DNA of 64,000 nucleotides from Marinicella meishanensis (lineage in GTDB: Bacteria > Pseudomonadota > Gammaproteobacteria > Xanthomonadales > Marinicellaceae), in the NCBI RefSeq assembly GCF_019931145.1, contig NZ_JAIOUV010000002.1, forward strand, positions 434,001 through 498,000, in the 5' to 3' direction. The notes under the pieces are model-generated. The model was not told the DNA's origin. It made no database searches and saw only the letters and a program-made list of their open reading frames with translations. Each line of letters opens with the position of its first letter. The first letter of the stretch is position 1. Positions 9,473 through 18,015 of this stretch are shown one piece after another. Both the position numbers and the translations under genes were made by a program.

Positions 9473-11125
9473 ATGAGTTTGGACACCAACAAAGCCTATT
9501 TCATCAACCAACGCGACGTGGTGCTGCGCATGCAGCCGCTGGAAAAAACCAGCAAAAACGCCGCCAACCACCTGTTGCTGGGTGATTACCTGCGCTATTT
9601 GGGGACCACCGATGGTGACTGGGCCAAGGTCAAATGCCGCGGCGATGAGGGCTGGTTGAAAACCGACTGGTTCAGCGAACAGCGCCTCTTGGAAATCAAC
9701 TTCATTGACATTGGCCAGGGCGATGGCTGCCACATCGTGACCCCGGATGACGAGGTGATTTTGATTGATGCCGGCGAGGGTGAAGGCTTCACCGGCCAAG
9801 GGGGCGACAACATGTATCGCTTCATCACCTGGCGTTACAACCTGCGCTGTCGTGACGACGGCAAACCGCCTTTTGACATTGAGCATGCGGTGATGACCCA
9901 CCCCGACTTGGATCACTACTATGGCTTCATCAACCTGTTCAAACACCCCAAGTTGAACTTCAAGACCATCAGCCACAACGGCATCGTTGAGCGCCCGTTG
10001 GGGGGCGCCAGCCAGAGCAGCTTCCTCTATGATTTGGGTCGCAAGGTGCCACCCACCCCGCGGCAAAAGGTCTACCACCTGTGGGACACGGTGCGCACCC
10101 ACCAGGACATGATCGAGGTGTTGGACGCCCACCCCAACTCACAAAAATTTTACCTGTCGACCTTGCGGGCGGCACGCGACAACAACCCCCAGGTGCAATT
10201 CAAATTTGTCGATCAGTCGCAAAAATTTTTCGCCGCTTACAACCAAAACAACGATTTACAGATGGAGGTGCTGGGACCCATCACCGAAGACATCGAATTC
10301 AATGGCCAAACCAAAGACTGTCTGATCAAACTCGGCAATGAGGGGGAAACCAAGAACGGCCACTCGGTGATCTTCAAACTGCGCTACGGCAAACTCAAGG
10401 TGCTGCTCGGTGGCGACTTGAACGCCAAATCACAGGACTACATCGCTCAGTACTATTCAGGCATCCAGACCAAAATGAGTGATTTGGAAGATGAAATCCG
10501 CGACATCCGCGAAGACCTGATCAGCCAAAACCTGACCATCGATGAACGCAAAGCCATGGAACAGCGGCTGGATGAACACCGCAAACTGCTGGACCTGATC
10601 ATCAGCAAAACCCGCGGCGTGTTCCAAGCCGACATCGCCAAAGCCTGTCACCACGGCGCCAGCGATGTGTTGGACTCATTCTTGCAAGCCATCAACCCCA
10701 TTGCCACGGTGATTTCCAGCGGTGATGAAGAATCCCATTCACACCCCCGCCCCGATGCCTTGGGGGCCTTCGGCAAAGCCAGCCGCGGTCACCGCCCATT
10801 GATCTTCTCCACCGAATTGGCCCGCAGCTCGGTGGAATTCTCCTACCCAATCAAGTTCTATCAGAAACTCAAAGACATGGAAGCCAAAAAGGATGCCGCC
10901 ACCACCCAGGCCAAAAAAGATGAAATCCAACAAGACATGGAACAACTGCGCGACTCCAACGTCGCCAAATATGGCATGATCACCATCCGCACCGACGGCG
11001 AGCGGGTGATCATCGCGCAAAAACTCGAAGAAGAACGCTCACCCGGCCAAAAATGGGACATCTACGATTTGTTCTGGAACGACAAACTGCAAGAATACGA
11101 ATACCGCAAGGGCAAAGGTCATTGA
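9473..11125 (+). CDS. SH3b-like plus ComEC-type metallo-beta-lactamase-fold hydrolase
   Basis: A 550-residue protein without a signal peptide or membrane segment. Residues about 5-75 resemble a bacterial SH3 domain (YLRYLGTTDGDWAKVKCRGDEGWLKTDWF). The MBL fold follows: IDIGQGDGCHI near 80, ILIDAGEG, THPDLDHYYGF near 142 (HxDxDH metal motif), LLGGDLN near 312 and ACHHGASD near 392. These are the motifs of the ComEC/Rec2 C-terminal hydrolase. A charged, probably coiled-coil insertion (residues 333-380, rich in E, D, K and R) separates the last two motifs, and a second charged helix lies near 465-490. The ATG at 9473 follows GGGGA; the ATG at 9404 lacks such a site. A nuclease or phosphodiesterase role is possible but the substrate is unknown. 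Confidence 0.8.
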   Translation: MSLDTNKAYFINQRDVVLRMQPLEKTSKNAANHLLLGDYLRYLGTTDGDWAKVKCRGDEGWLKTDWFSEQRLLEINFIDIGQGDGCHIVTPDDEVILIDAGEGEGFTGQGGDNMYRFITWRYNLRCRDDGKPPFDIEHAVMTHPDLDHYYGFINLFKHPKLNFKTISHNGIVERPLGGASQSSFLYDLGRKVPPTPRQKVYHLWDTVRTHQDMIEVLDAHPNSQKFYLSTLRAARDNNPQVQFKFVDQSQKFFAAYNQNNDLQMEVLGPITEDIEFNGQTKDCLIKLGNEGETKNGHSVIFKLRYGKLKVLLGGDLNAKSQDYIAQYYSGIQTKMSDLEDEIRDIREDLISQNLTIDERKAMEQRLDEHRKLLDLIISKTRGVFQADIAKACHHGASDVLDSFLQAINPIATVISSGDEESHSHPRPDALGAFGKASRGHRPLIFSTELARSSVEFSYPIKFYQKLKDMEAKKDAATTQAKKDEIQQDMEQLRDSNVAKYGMITIRTDGERVIIAQKLEEERSPGQKWDIYDLFWNDKLQEYEYRKGKGH

Positions 11126-11163
11126 GCCATGCGGCACTTGCCAATGACCAAAATCAGGCATGG

Positions 11164-11236
11164 GTCTGGTTCTGTCGACTGCAGTCGACGCGACAACAAA
11201 CCAGACCGCACCCAGGAGCGTCGACTTCAGTCGACG
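11164..11236. repeat. paired palindromic repeat element (left pair)
   Basis: Two 16-bp palindromes, GTCGACTGCAGTCGAC at 11174-11189 and GTCGACTTCAGTCGAC at 11220-11235. The first sits inside a larger hairpin made by GTCTGGTT (11164-11171) and AACCAGAC (11199-11206). The second overlaps the stop codon of the gene at 11227-11919. A second pair lies at 12200-12261. Confidence 0.8.
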
Positions 11237-11919
11237 TTTGGTTGTTGGTTTTGGTCAGTGGCCAACCACCGTTCAATCATGGCACCCATGGCTTGGGCCG
11301 ACAGGCCAAAACGCTCTTTGAGGATCATGGCTTTGATTTGCTCGCCATCGTGGTACAAAATGCGCACCACCGGAATGTGGAAACTGCGTTTGGGAAACCA
11401 CTGGCGCACGGTGGTGATCTCGACTTTGTGGATGGCGACTTTGGGCAGCCAGCCAACGGTGTGGTCATCAAAATAATCACCGTGCCGAAACACCAAATGA
11501 TCGGCATTCAGCAACAAACCGTGGGCCCCTTGCTGCCCTGCGGTGCTGTGTTGGATGGCCTGCCAGGTGTGAAAGCGACACCAGGCCAACCAAGCCATGC
11601 GCAACATCCACGCCAAGCCCGCCACCATCACCGCCCCCAACAGCAAAGCCACCAACTGCTTGCCCCAACTGCCCGACAAATCATCGACCACGCGGCTCAA
11701 CCACGGGGCCCGGCTGTACCAGGCCAAAAGGCCCGACCACAACAGATAAACCACCGGTAAGAAATACATCAAGCCAAACAACACAGCCAGCAAACGGGCG
11801 TTGTTGGGGGCTTGGGCAGGCAAGAATTGACCGGAGAACTGGCTGTTGCCCCCAGCGGTGAATTGATCCAGATAAGGCGGTGGCAGCTCAGCAACTTGAC
11901 AGTATCCAGGTCGGCTCAT
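11227..11919 (-). CDS. hypothetical two-segment membrane protein
   Basis: A protein of 230 residues with no family I recognise. Residues 1-40 are soluble and proline-rich. Two hydrophobic segments follow (LLAVLFGLMYFLPVVYLLWSG and LVALLLGAVMVAGLAWMLRM), then a cytoplasmic-looking domain of about 110 residues (HGLLLNADHLVFRHGDYFDD, GWLPKVAIHKVEITTVRQWF), which has a PH-like feel. The stop codon (TGA read from 11229 to 11227) lies inside a GTCGAC palindrome, so insertion of the repeat could have fixed the present C-terminus (QNQQPNVD). It is flanked on both sides by copies of that repeat. Confidence 0.65.
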   Translation of the reverse strand: MSRPGYCQVAELPPPYLDQFTAGGNSQFSGQFLPAQAPNNARLLAVLFGLMYFLPVVYLLWSGLLAWYSRAPWLSRVVDDLSGSWGKQLVALLLGAVMVAGLAWMLRMAWLAWCRFHTWQAIQHSTAGQQGAHGLLLNADHLVFRHGDYFDDHTVGWLPKVAIHKVEITTVRQWFPKRSFHIPVVRILYHDGEQIKAMILKERFGLSAQAMGAMIERWLATDQNQQPNVD

Positions 11920-12445
11920 GCGGGCTCTTAACTCAACGATTGGCCCACAGGCATTTTGACTTGGACGGCACGCCCAAGCCCAGCAAACGAAATGGATTCA
12001 ATGCAATCATCAACACACCCCGGGCCCCTCAACCCTTGTGAAAAATCCCAATTATGTTAGCAGAAAATGACAGCCAGGTTCAAAATCACATTGCTTGATC
12101 TCAATCTGCTGACAGGGTCTTAGTCGATGATGTTGCAAACCCTTTCCCAGTTGCGCTCAATCTGAGTCGTCATGCCAGTCTGACAAGCCAACAAAAAACG
12201 TCGACTGAAGTCGACGCTCCAGGGGTGGGTTTTTACTTAAGGAGTGTCGACTTCAGTCGACATCTTGATGGCGGTTCAGTCATAGTTATTCCACCACTGA
12301 TGGGATTATGGTTGATTAAAGTCATCCTCATAACCACACAATCAGCAAACGTGGACGGCCTTCAATTTTTCCAGACGATAAACTCAAACAAAACCAAACG
12401 ACCTGTCATACCGGCGAAGGTTGAATGACTTGGAAGTTCCACACA
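11920..12445. other. intergenic region carrying the right palindrome pair
   Basis: More than 500 bases without a credible gene. Short plus-strand frames at 12225-12428 and 12421-12618 show no family, no ribosome site and unusual composition. The only structure I see is the palindrome pair at 12200-12261. Confidence 0.55.
12196..12261. repeat. paired palindromic repeat element (right pair)
   Basis: GTCGACTGAAGTCGAC at 12200-12215 and GTCGACTTCAGTCGAC at 12246-12261. Bases 12196-12220 are the exact reverse complement of 11215-11239 (25 of 25), so the two pairs are oriented as a long inverted repeat around about 1 kb. Confidence 0.8.
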
Positions 12446-12808
12446 TCACGCTTCAATCACGTAAATGTGTTTCGCTTGTGAGAACGAACTTTCTCCCAAA
12501 AACAACAACTGCCCATACTCATCCATGGTGTTTTCCCGCTGACTCAACTCAAGCCATTGTTGATAAAGTTGATCAAAGCTTGGTTGCTTGGAACTGGCCG
12601 CTTTTTGCAACTTCATGACTGTTTCGAATTCGACATTTCGCTGCGAGGTCGCAATCACTTGCAGTGAAAAAACCTGCTGTAACAATGCCCATTCACTCGG
12701 GGCATTGATTGCAATTGAATGCACAACAGGGTGATTGACCACATGATCCATATCCAATTGGTCAATTTCCAATGCATGATCTGTGGCGAAACATGTCAGC
12801 TGCATCAT
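12446..12808 (-). CDS. hypothetical protein downstream of mpl
   Basis: A 120-residue soluble frame that I do not recognise. Its ATG overlaps the mpl stop codon in an ATGA arrangement (12805-12808), which suggests translational coupling and is the main support for its being real. The C-terminal half is helix-like and rich in Gln, Ser and Glu (SSKQPSFDQLYQQWLELSQ). There is no signal peptide or membrane segment. Confidence 0.5.
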   Translation of the reverse strand: MMQLTCFATDHALEIDQLDMDHVVNHPVVHSIAINAPSEWALLQQVFSLQVIATSQRNVEFETVMKLQKAASSKQPSFDQLYQQWLELSQRENTMDEYGQLLFLGESSFSQAKHIYVIEA

Positions 12809-14160
12809 GAATTCAACAATGCCAACAACCTTCGCGGTGCGTCGGCAAAGCTGCCGTTGCTCATGAACACCACCTGGTCGCCGGCTTGCAGCTCTTGGGG
12901 CAGGCGCTGCAGCAAGTCATCGACCGAAGACAACACGGTGCACTGGGCCGACAATTCGGCCTTGATGGCGGCATCCCAATCCATTTCCGGATAGATCATC
13001 ACATAGGCCTGGTCACATCCAGACAAGGCCTCAGGCAAGGCTTGGGCGTGGACGCCTGCGCGCATCGAATTGCTGCGGGGTTCGAGCACGGCGATGGTGC
13101 GCCCTGAGCTGACCGCTTTGAGGCCCTCAAGGGTGGTTTCGATGGCCGTGGGGTGGTGGGCAAAATCATCGTAAAGGTGAATGCCCTGGGCTTCGCCAAT
13201 CAGCTCCATGCGGCGTTTGACGTTTTGAAAGCGTGACAGGGACTGGGCCGAATCGGTCAACGACACCCCGGCTTGTCGGGCCGCGAGCATGGCGGCCAGG
13301 CCATTGAGTTGGTTGTGGCGGCCGGTGATGGACCATTGGATTTGGGCCAGTTCACCACTGGCGTGATGCACCCTGAAAGTCCGCGGCTCTTGAGGATCGG
13401 ACTGAATCCAATAATCGGAACGCTGATCCAGGCCAAAACTGACCACCGGGGTCCAACATCCCATGGCCAAGACTTGTGCCAGGTTGTCATCATCGCCATT
13501 GACCACAATTTGGCCAGTGGCGGGGATGGTGCGCACCAGGTGATGGAATTGGGTTTGGATCGCCTCGAGGTCTTTGAAAATGTCGGCGTGGTCGTATTCC
13601 AGGTTGTTCAAGATCACCACATCGCTGTGGTAGTGCACGAACTTGGAGCGTTTGTCGAAAAAGGCCGAATCGTATTCATCCGCTTCGATCACAAAGGCTT
13701 CACTGGGGGTGACCCGCGCCGATTGTTTGAAATGGTGACACACGCCGCCGATCAGGAAACCCGGATCAACGCCCTGATCAGCCAGAATCCAAGCCAGCAT
13801 CGAAGCGGTGGTGGTCTTGCCGTGGGTACCGGCCACCGCAAACACCCGCTTGTTGCGCAACACCTGCTCGCCCAACCATTGTGGCCCGGAGACATACCTC
13901 GTGTCGTGCGCCAACAGGTGTTCGACGGCCGGCATGCCGCGGGTCATGACATTGCCCACAATCACCTCATCCAACTCAGGATCCTGCAAGGGTGCCGCAT
14001 CATAACCTGGGTGGATGTCGATGCCCAATTGGGCCAATTGCTCGCTCATCGGTGGGTACACGTTTTGATCCGAACCACCCACCGCATGGCCCAACTGCCG
14101 GGCAATGGCCGCGATGCCGCCCATGAAGGTGCCACAGATGCCTAAGATATGCATTTTCAT
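12805..14160 (-). CDS. mpl: UDP-N-acetylmuramate:L-alanyl-gamma-D-glutamyl-meso-diaminopimelate ligase
   Basis: A Mur ligase of 451 residues that joins recycled murein tripeptide to UDP-MurNAc in the cytoplasm. The start at 14160 gives MKMHILGICGTFMGGIAAIA, the Mpl N-terminus. The P-loop AGTHGKTTTASMLAWIL lies near residue 110, and IEADEYDSAFFDKRSKFVHY, NNLEYDHADIF and YDDFAHHPTAI are diagnostic for Mpl as opposed to MurC. It is divergent from the acyltransferase gene at 14299, with about 140 bases between them. A longer frame to 14202 adds 14 residues without family similarity. Confidence 0.96.
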   Translation of the reverse strand: MKMHILGICGTFMGGIAAIARQLGHAVGGSDQNVYPPMSEQLAQLGIDIHPGYDAAPLQDPELDEVIVGNVMTRGMPAVEHLLAHDTRYVSGPQWLGEQVLRNKRVFAVAGTHGKTTTASMLAWILADQGVDPGFLIGGVCHHFKQSARVTPSEAFVIEADEYDSAFFDKRSKFVHYHSDVVILNNLEYDHADIFKDLEAIQTQFHHLVRTIPATGQIVVNGDDDNLAQVLAMGCWTPVVSFGLDQRSDYWIQSDPQEPRTFRVHHASGELAQIQWSITGRHNQLNGLAAMLAARQAGVSLTDSAQSLSRFQNVKRRMELIGEAQGIHLYDDFAHHPTAIETTLEGLKAVSSGRTIAVLEPRSNSMRAGVHAQALPEALSGCDQAYVMIYPEMDWDAAIKAELSAQCTVLSSVDDLLQRLPQELQAGDQVVFMSNGSFADAPRRLLALLNS

Positions 14161-14298
14161 GCGCTGTAGTATAAAGGAATGACACCGGCTGTGCATGGAC
14201 AATCAGGGCCCAAATTCAACGCCCAAAGGCGGCTTGTGCATGCAAAAATTCATGATTTCTCTTATAATGTCCGGCTTATTGAATTCCCGTAACCTGAT

Positions 14299-15084
14299 TT
14301 GAACACCGTCATCCACATCCTGCGATTCACTGTGCGCATCCTGGCCTTTGTCTTGGCCCTGGTGTTTGTCTTGCCGTTTGTGATTTTTGGCATCTTGTTG
14401 GCCAAGCTGTTCCGCAACCACGACACCAATGAATTCATTCTGGTTTACTGGTCACGCTTGATGTGTTTCATCTGTGGTTTGAAAGTGTATGTGCATGGCC
14501 AAAAACCCGCCTCACCGGTGTTGTTGGTGGCCAATCACGTGTCCTGGCTGGACATTCCCATCATCCATTCTTTGATGTTGGCGGGTTTTGTGGCCAAAAG
14601 CGAAATCAAATACTGGCCCATCATTGGCTGGGTCACCATGGTGGGCGACACCTTGTTCCTCAAGCGAGGCAATGCCGAGTCCCGCCGTGGGGTGTTGAAC
14701 CAAATCAAACAGCGGCTGAATGCGGGTCGCTCGGTGGCCATCTTTCCAGAGGGCACGGTGACCGACGGCAGTTACCTGCGCACCTTCCACCGCCAGTTGA
14801 TCCACGCCGCAGTACAGACCGAAACCCCGATCTTGCCGGTGGCCATCAAGTTCCTCAATCAGGACGGCAGCCGCAATGATCAAGTGGCGTTTTTGAATGA
14901 TGAGTTCTTTTTGACCCATGTCTGGCGAATCTTGAGTTTGCCCAACTCAGTGGTCGAAATTCATTGTGGCGAATTGGTCACTGACTTTGAGGCCGGCGCC
15001 CGCGCGGTGACCTTACAATCCAGGACGTACATCGAACAGGAGTTGTTGAAAAATGGTTATATGTCAGCCCCCAATCAGGCCTAA
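14299..15084 (+). CDS. lysophospholipid / 1-acyl-glycerol-3-phosphate acyltransferase (PlsC family)
   Basis: A 261-residue membrane-bound acyltransferase. One or two N-terminal hydrophobic segments (FVLALVFVLPFVIFGILLA) precede the catalytic domain. The catalytic motif NHVSWLD (H-x4-D) lies near residue 79 and the glycerophosphate-binding FPEGT near 149. It transfers an acyl chain to a lysophospholipid or a related acceptor. The frame begins with TTG at 14299 and no earlier in-frame ATG; no clear ribosome site is visible, so the start is uncertain. Its 3' end overlaps the next gene by 32 bases, suggesting an operon that continues to 22945. Confidence 0.88.
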   Translation: MNTVIHILRFTVRILAFVLALVFVLPFVIFGILLAKLFRNHDTNEFILVYWSRLMCFICGLKVYVHGQKPASPVLLVANHVSWLDIPIIHSLMLAGFVAKSEIKYWPIIGWVTMVGDTLFLKRGNAESRRGVLNQIKQRLNAGRSVAIFPEGTVTDGSYLRTFHRQLIHAAVQTETPILPVAIKFLNQDGSRNDQVAFLNDEFFLTHVWRILSLPNSVVEIHCGELVTDFEAGARAVTLQSRTYIEQELLKNGYMSAPNQA

Positions 15085-16012
15085 GAACAAACACCTCCAA
15101 TCCATCCTGGCCAGTTCCAAAATCCGTTTGTGGCGGTTGCGTAAAAGCAATCCAGTGGTGGAACAACAAATCGAACAGGTGCTGCACAACCCCCATGCCA
15201 AGCTGTTGGGCTTCCACACCCCACAGCCACAATCGGCCGACACCATGGCCATCTTGTTGCACGGCTGGGAAGGCAGTTCGCAATCCACCTACATCCAGTT
15301 GTTGGCCGATTCTTTGTATCGGCAGGGGATGGACATCTACCGCCTCAACCTGCGTGACCACGGTGATTCGCACCACATGAATGAGGACCTGTTCCATTCT
15401 TGTCGCATCGAGGAAGTGGTGCATGCGATGCAAGACATCCAAACCCAATTCAAAGGCAAACAATTCATTTTGTGTGGGTTTTCCTTGGGTGGTAATTTCG
15501 CCTTGCGGGTGGCCGCTCGGGCGCAAGACGCGGGGCTGGATTTTCGGCATGTGTATGCGGTCTCGCCTCCGATCATCCCCAAACACAGCATGCAAGCCAT
15601 CCATGCCTCCAAGTTGTACAACAAATATTTTCTGCGCAAATGGAAGCGGTCCTTGCACATCAAGCACGATTTGTTCCCGCACATCTTTGACAACGATCAC
15701 TGGCAGGCCGAAAACAACCTGGAACGACTGACCCAAATGCTGATCGTCGCGCACACCGAATACACCAGCACCGACGATTATTTCAATGGCTATTCCATCA
15801 CCCCTGAGGTGATCGATGCCATCACCCATCCCACCCACGTCATCACCGCCTGGGATGATCCCGTGATTCCTTTCGAGGATTTTAGTACAATTGACCGCCT
15901 GCCACAGATCAAGCTGTTGACCACAGCCCACGGCGGGCATTGTGGTTTCATTCTGGGCCTGGGTATGCGGTCGTGGATTGAAGACCACATCATTGAAGAG
16001 ACACAATCATGA
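15053..16012 (+). CDS. YheT-like alpha/beta hydrolase
   Basis: A 319-residue cytosolic hydrolase. HLQSILASSK near the start matches the conserved N-terminal segment of the YheT/EMB8 family (UPF0017). The nucleophile elbow is GFSLGG near 142-147, the likely acid is in AWDDPVIP near 267, and the His is in HGGHCGF near 293. LLHGWEG near 70 supplies the oxyanion region. The substrate is unknown; members are thought to act on esters of lipids. It starts inside the end of the acyltransferase gene and overlaps the next gene by ATGA, so the three are probably co-translated. Confidence 0.85.
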   Translation: MVICQPPIRPKNKHLQSILASSKIRLWRLRKSNPVVEQQIEQVLHNPHAKLLGFHTPQPQSADTMAILLHGWEGSSQSTYIQLLADSLYRQGMDIYRLNLRDHGDSHHMNEDLFHSCRIEEVVHAMQDIQTQFKGKQFILCGFSLGGNFALRVAARAQDAGLDFRHVYAVSPPIIPKHSMQAIHASKLYNKYFLRKWKRSLHIKHDLFPHIFDNDHWQAENNLERLTQMLIVAHTEYTSTDDYFNGYSITPEVIDAITHPTHVITAWDDPVIPFEDFSTIDRLPQIKLLTTAHGGHCGFILGLGMRSWIEDHIIEETQS

Positions 16013-18012
16013 GCCAAATAGAAGAGATCAAAAAATTACATCAGGATGGCCAATACCAAGACGCCATCAACGGCTATCAGGATTTACTGAAACAAGAACC
16101 GAACAACGACGAAGCCCACTTTGGTTTGGCGCACGCCTTGAGCCGCACGCAAGACCTGGAACAGGCCTTGAACCACGTCAGTGAAGCGGTCAAGCTGGTG
16201 CCAAATTCAGACCGTTACCAACAGTTCAAAGGCCAAATGTTGATGGCCAATGGCCGCTTGGATGATGCCCTGAAGGCCTTCAAACGGTCGATCAAGGAAA
16301 ACCCCAATCTGTTTTTCTCCTACCTGGCAGTGGGTGACATCCACGCCATCAAAAATGAGCCGAAAAAAGCCAAAAGCCAATATGAATTGGCCTTGAAAGT
16401 GCATACCGATGGCATCCCAGCCATCACCAAAATGGCCCGTTTGCTGATGATTGAAGGCGACTTGGATGGCGCCGAAAGCCTGTTACAACAAGCCGAATTG
16501 CAGTACCCCGCAGAACCCAATGTGAAACTGCACATGGGCATGTTGCGCTTGGAACAAGGGGCTGACGGCTTTGCCGAATTGTATTTCAAGAAACTGCTGG
16601 AAGACGACCCCAACAACCACGTGGCCAAAGCCTGTCTCAGCATCAGCCTGTTGCGCAGCGATCCCGAACAAGCCGGCGAGCTGTTGGCCGAATTGATCAA
16701 CCAACAAGTCAGAATCCCGGAATTGATGGCCGCCATGGGCATGTGGTACACCCAGACCCAAAACTTTCAAGAAGCGATCCGCTACCTGACACCGGTGTGT
16801 CAATCCGGCTTGGCCTACCCGAACTGGCTGCTGACCTTGGCCCAGGCTCTGGTCGGTAACCGCCAACCCAATTCAGCCCAAGCGATCCTCGATGAGGTGC
16901 TCAAACGGGGCAACAACAGCAAAGCCTGGTTGATGCTGGGTCAAATTCACCAAGTCAATGGCAATTACCCCAGCGCCATCAAGACCTATCAAAAAGTGGC
17001 CGCAGACGACCAACACCACACCCAAGCCCAATTGCTGCAAGCCGAATGCCACTATGCAGCCGGTGACCACCCGGCTTGCATCCAACAGTTGGACACCATC
17101 CTGGCCCAGCGGGCCGATCACAACTCGGCACTCAAACTGAAACTGAATGCGCTGTCACAGTTGGGCCAAATGGACCAGGCATTGGCTTTGATTGACTCAG
17201 TCGATGCCGCACAACAAACCCCTTCATTCAATCAATTGATGCACCTGTACGCCGGCATGCTCTTGGATGAGCAAGGCGCTTATGAGGCCGCTTGGGATCA
17301 CTTTGCTGAGCTGGAGCACAACCCGGCCCCAACCATTCAAATGCTCAGTCCTGAAGAAGAAAAAGCCGTGCAGAACTGGCCCACGACCGAGGCCAATTCA
17401 GTATTTCGCTTCGTCTTCACCGACCCCGCCACCGGCCACCATGATTTCATGAATTGGCTGATGGACAATGACATCACCCCGCTGATAGACCGCTTCACCA
17501 GCCAAAGCAGGACCGATGTGTTTGCCCAAGCGTGGACGATTCCGATGTTGCAAGAATTGAACGAAGGACAACTGCATCTGTGGCGCAAAAAATACACCAA
17601 ACAACTGAACCTGGCATTGAAAGATGACCCCGAAATGGTGGTCGATTTCTTGCCTTTTTCACCCCTGAATGCCGCCATCATCAAACGCGTCTTCCCGCAA
17701 GCACATGTGTTGGTGTTGAGCCGCAACATTGCCGATTTGCGCTTACACAGTCAGGTGTTTGGCAGCCACCAGGTGCACTACACCGATTTTGCCAAAGTGG
17801 TCAATCAAATGATTGCCATGAACCCCAATGTGGCCTTGGTGGACATCGATGCCTGGCAAGCCAAAGACCCCACGGCCGTGGAGCACATGCAACGGATTTT
17901 TGGGCCTGGGGCCAAGCCATTCAAAACCGCTGATGTGACCCCATTGGATCGGTTGATGTTCCCACACATGCACTGGAAACACTACCAACAACAACTCAAT
18001 TCAAGCCACTGA
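16009..18012 (+). CDS. TPR-repeat protein with C-terminal sulfotransferase-like domain
   Basis: A soluble protein of 667 residues. Residues 1-440 are a long series of about 34-residue TPR units (for example AHFGLAHALSRTQDLEQALNHVSEAVKLVP begins one). From about 460 the sequence changes to FRFVFTDPATGHHDFMNWLMD, VVDFLPFSPLNAAIIKRVFP and VLVLSRNIADLRLHS, which follows the order of TPR-sulfotransferase proteins. The usual 5' PAPS-binding loop (PRSGTT-like) is not visible, so the domain may be catalytically inactive. The start overlaps the preceding stop by four bases, and uppP follows after three bases. Confidence 0.75.
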   Translation: MSQIEEIKKLHQDGQYQDAINGYQDLLKQEPNNDEAHFGLAHALSRTQDLEQALNHVSEAVKLVPNSDRYQQFKGQMLMANGRLDDALKAFKRSIKENPNLFFSYLAVGDIHAIKNEPKKAKSQYELALKVHTDGIPAITKMARLLMIEGDLDGAESLLQQAELQYPAEPNVKLHMGMLRLEQGADGFAELYFKKLLEDDPNNHVAKACLSISLLRSDPEQAGELLAELINQQVRIPELMAAMGMWYTQTQNFQEAIRYLTPVCQSGLAYPNWLLTLAQALVGNRQPNSAQAILDEVLKRGNNSKAWLMLGQIHQVNGNYPSAIKTYQKVAADDQHHTQAQLLQAECHYAAGDHPACIQQLDTILAQRADHNSALKLKLNALSQLGQMDQALALIDSVDAAQQTPSFNQLMHLYAGMLLDEQGAYEAAWDHFAELEHNPAPTIQMLSPEEEKAVQNWPTTEANSVFRFVFTDPATGHHDFMNWLMDNDITPLIDRFTSQSRTDVFAQAWTIPMLQELNEGQLHLWRKKYTKQLNLALKDDPEMVVDFLPFSPLNAAIIKRVFPQAHVLVLSRNIADLRLHSQVFGSHQVHYTDFAKVVNQMIAMNPNVALVDIDAWQAKDPTAVEHMQRIFGPGAKPFKTADVTPLDRLMFPHMHWKHYQQQLNSSH

Positions 18013-18015
18013 GCC

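Noticed and set aside
11164-12261. A CRISPR array or transposon ends
   Set aside because: Only four palindromes with unequal spacing and no spacers of constant length; no transposase or target-site duplication is visible.
12225-12618. Two short plus-strand frames (12225-12428 and 12421-12618)
   Set aside because: No ribosome site or family similarity; the first starts next to the palindrome pair and the second lies over the hypothetical gene downstream of mpl.
14978-16006. Open frame of 342 codons on the minus strand
   Set aside because: Shadow of the YheT-like hydrolase, whose catalytic motifs are on the plus strand.
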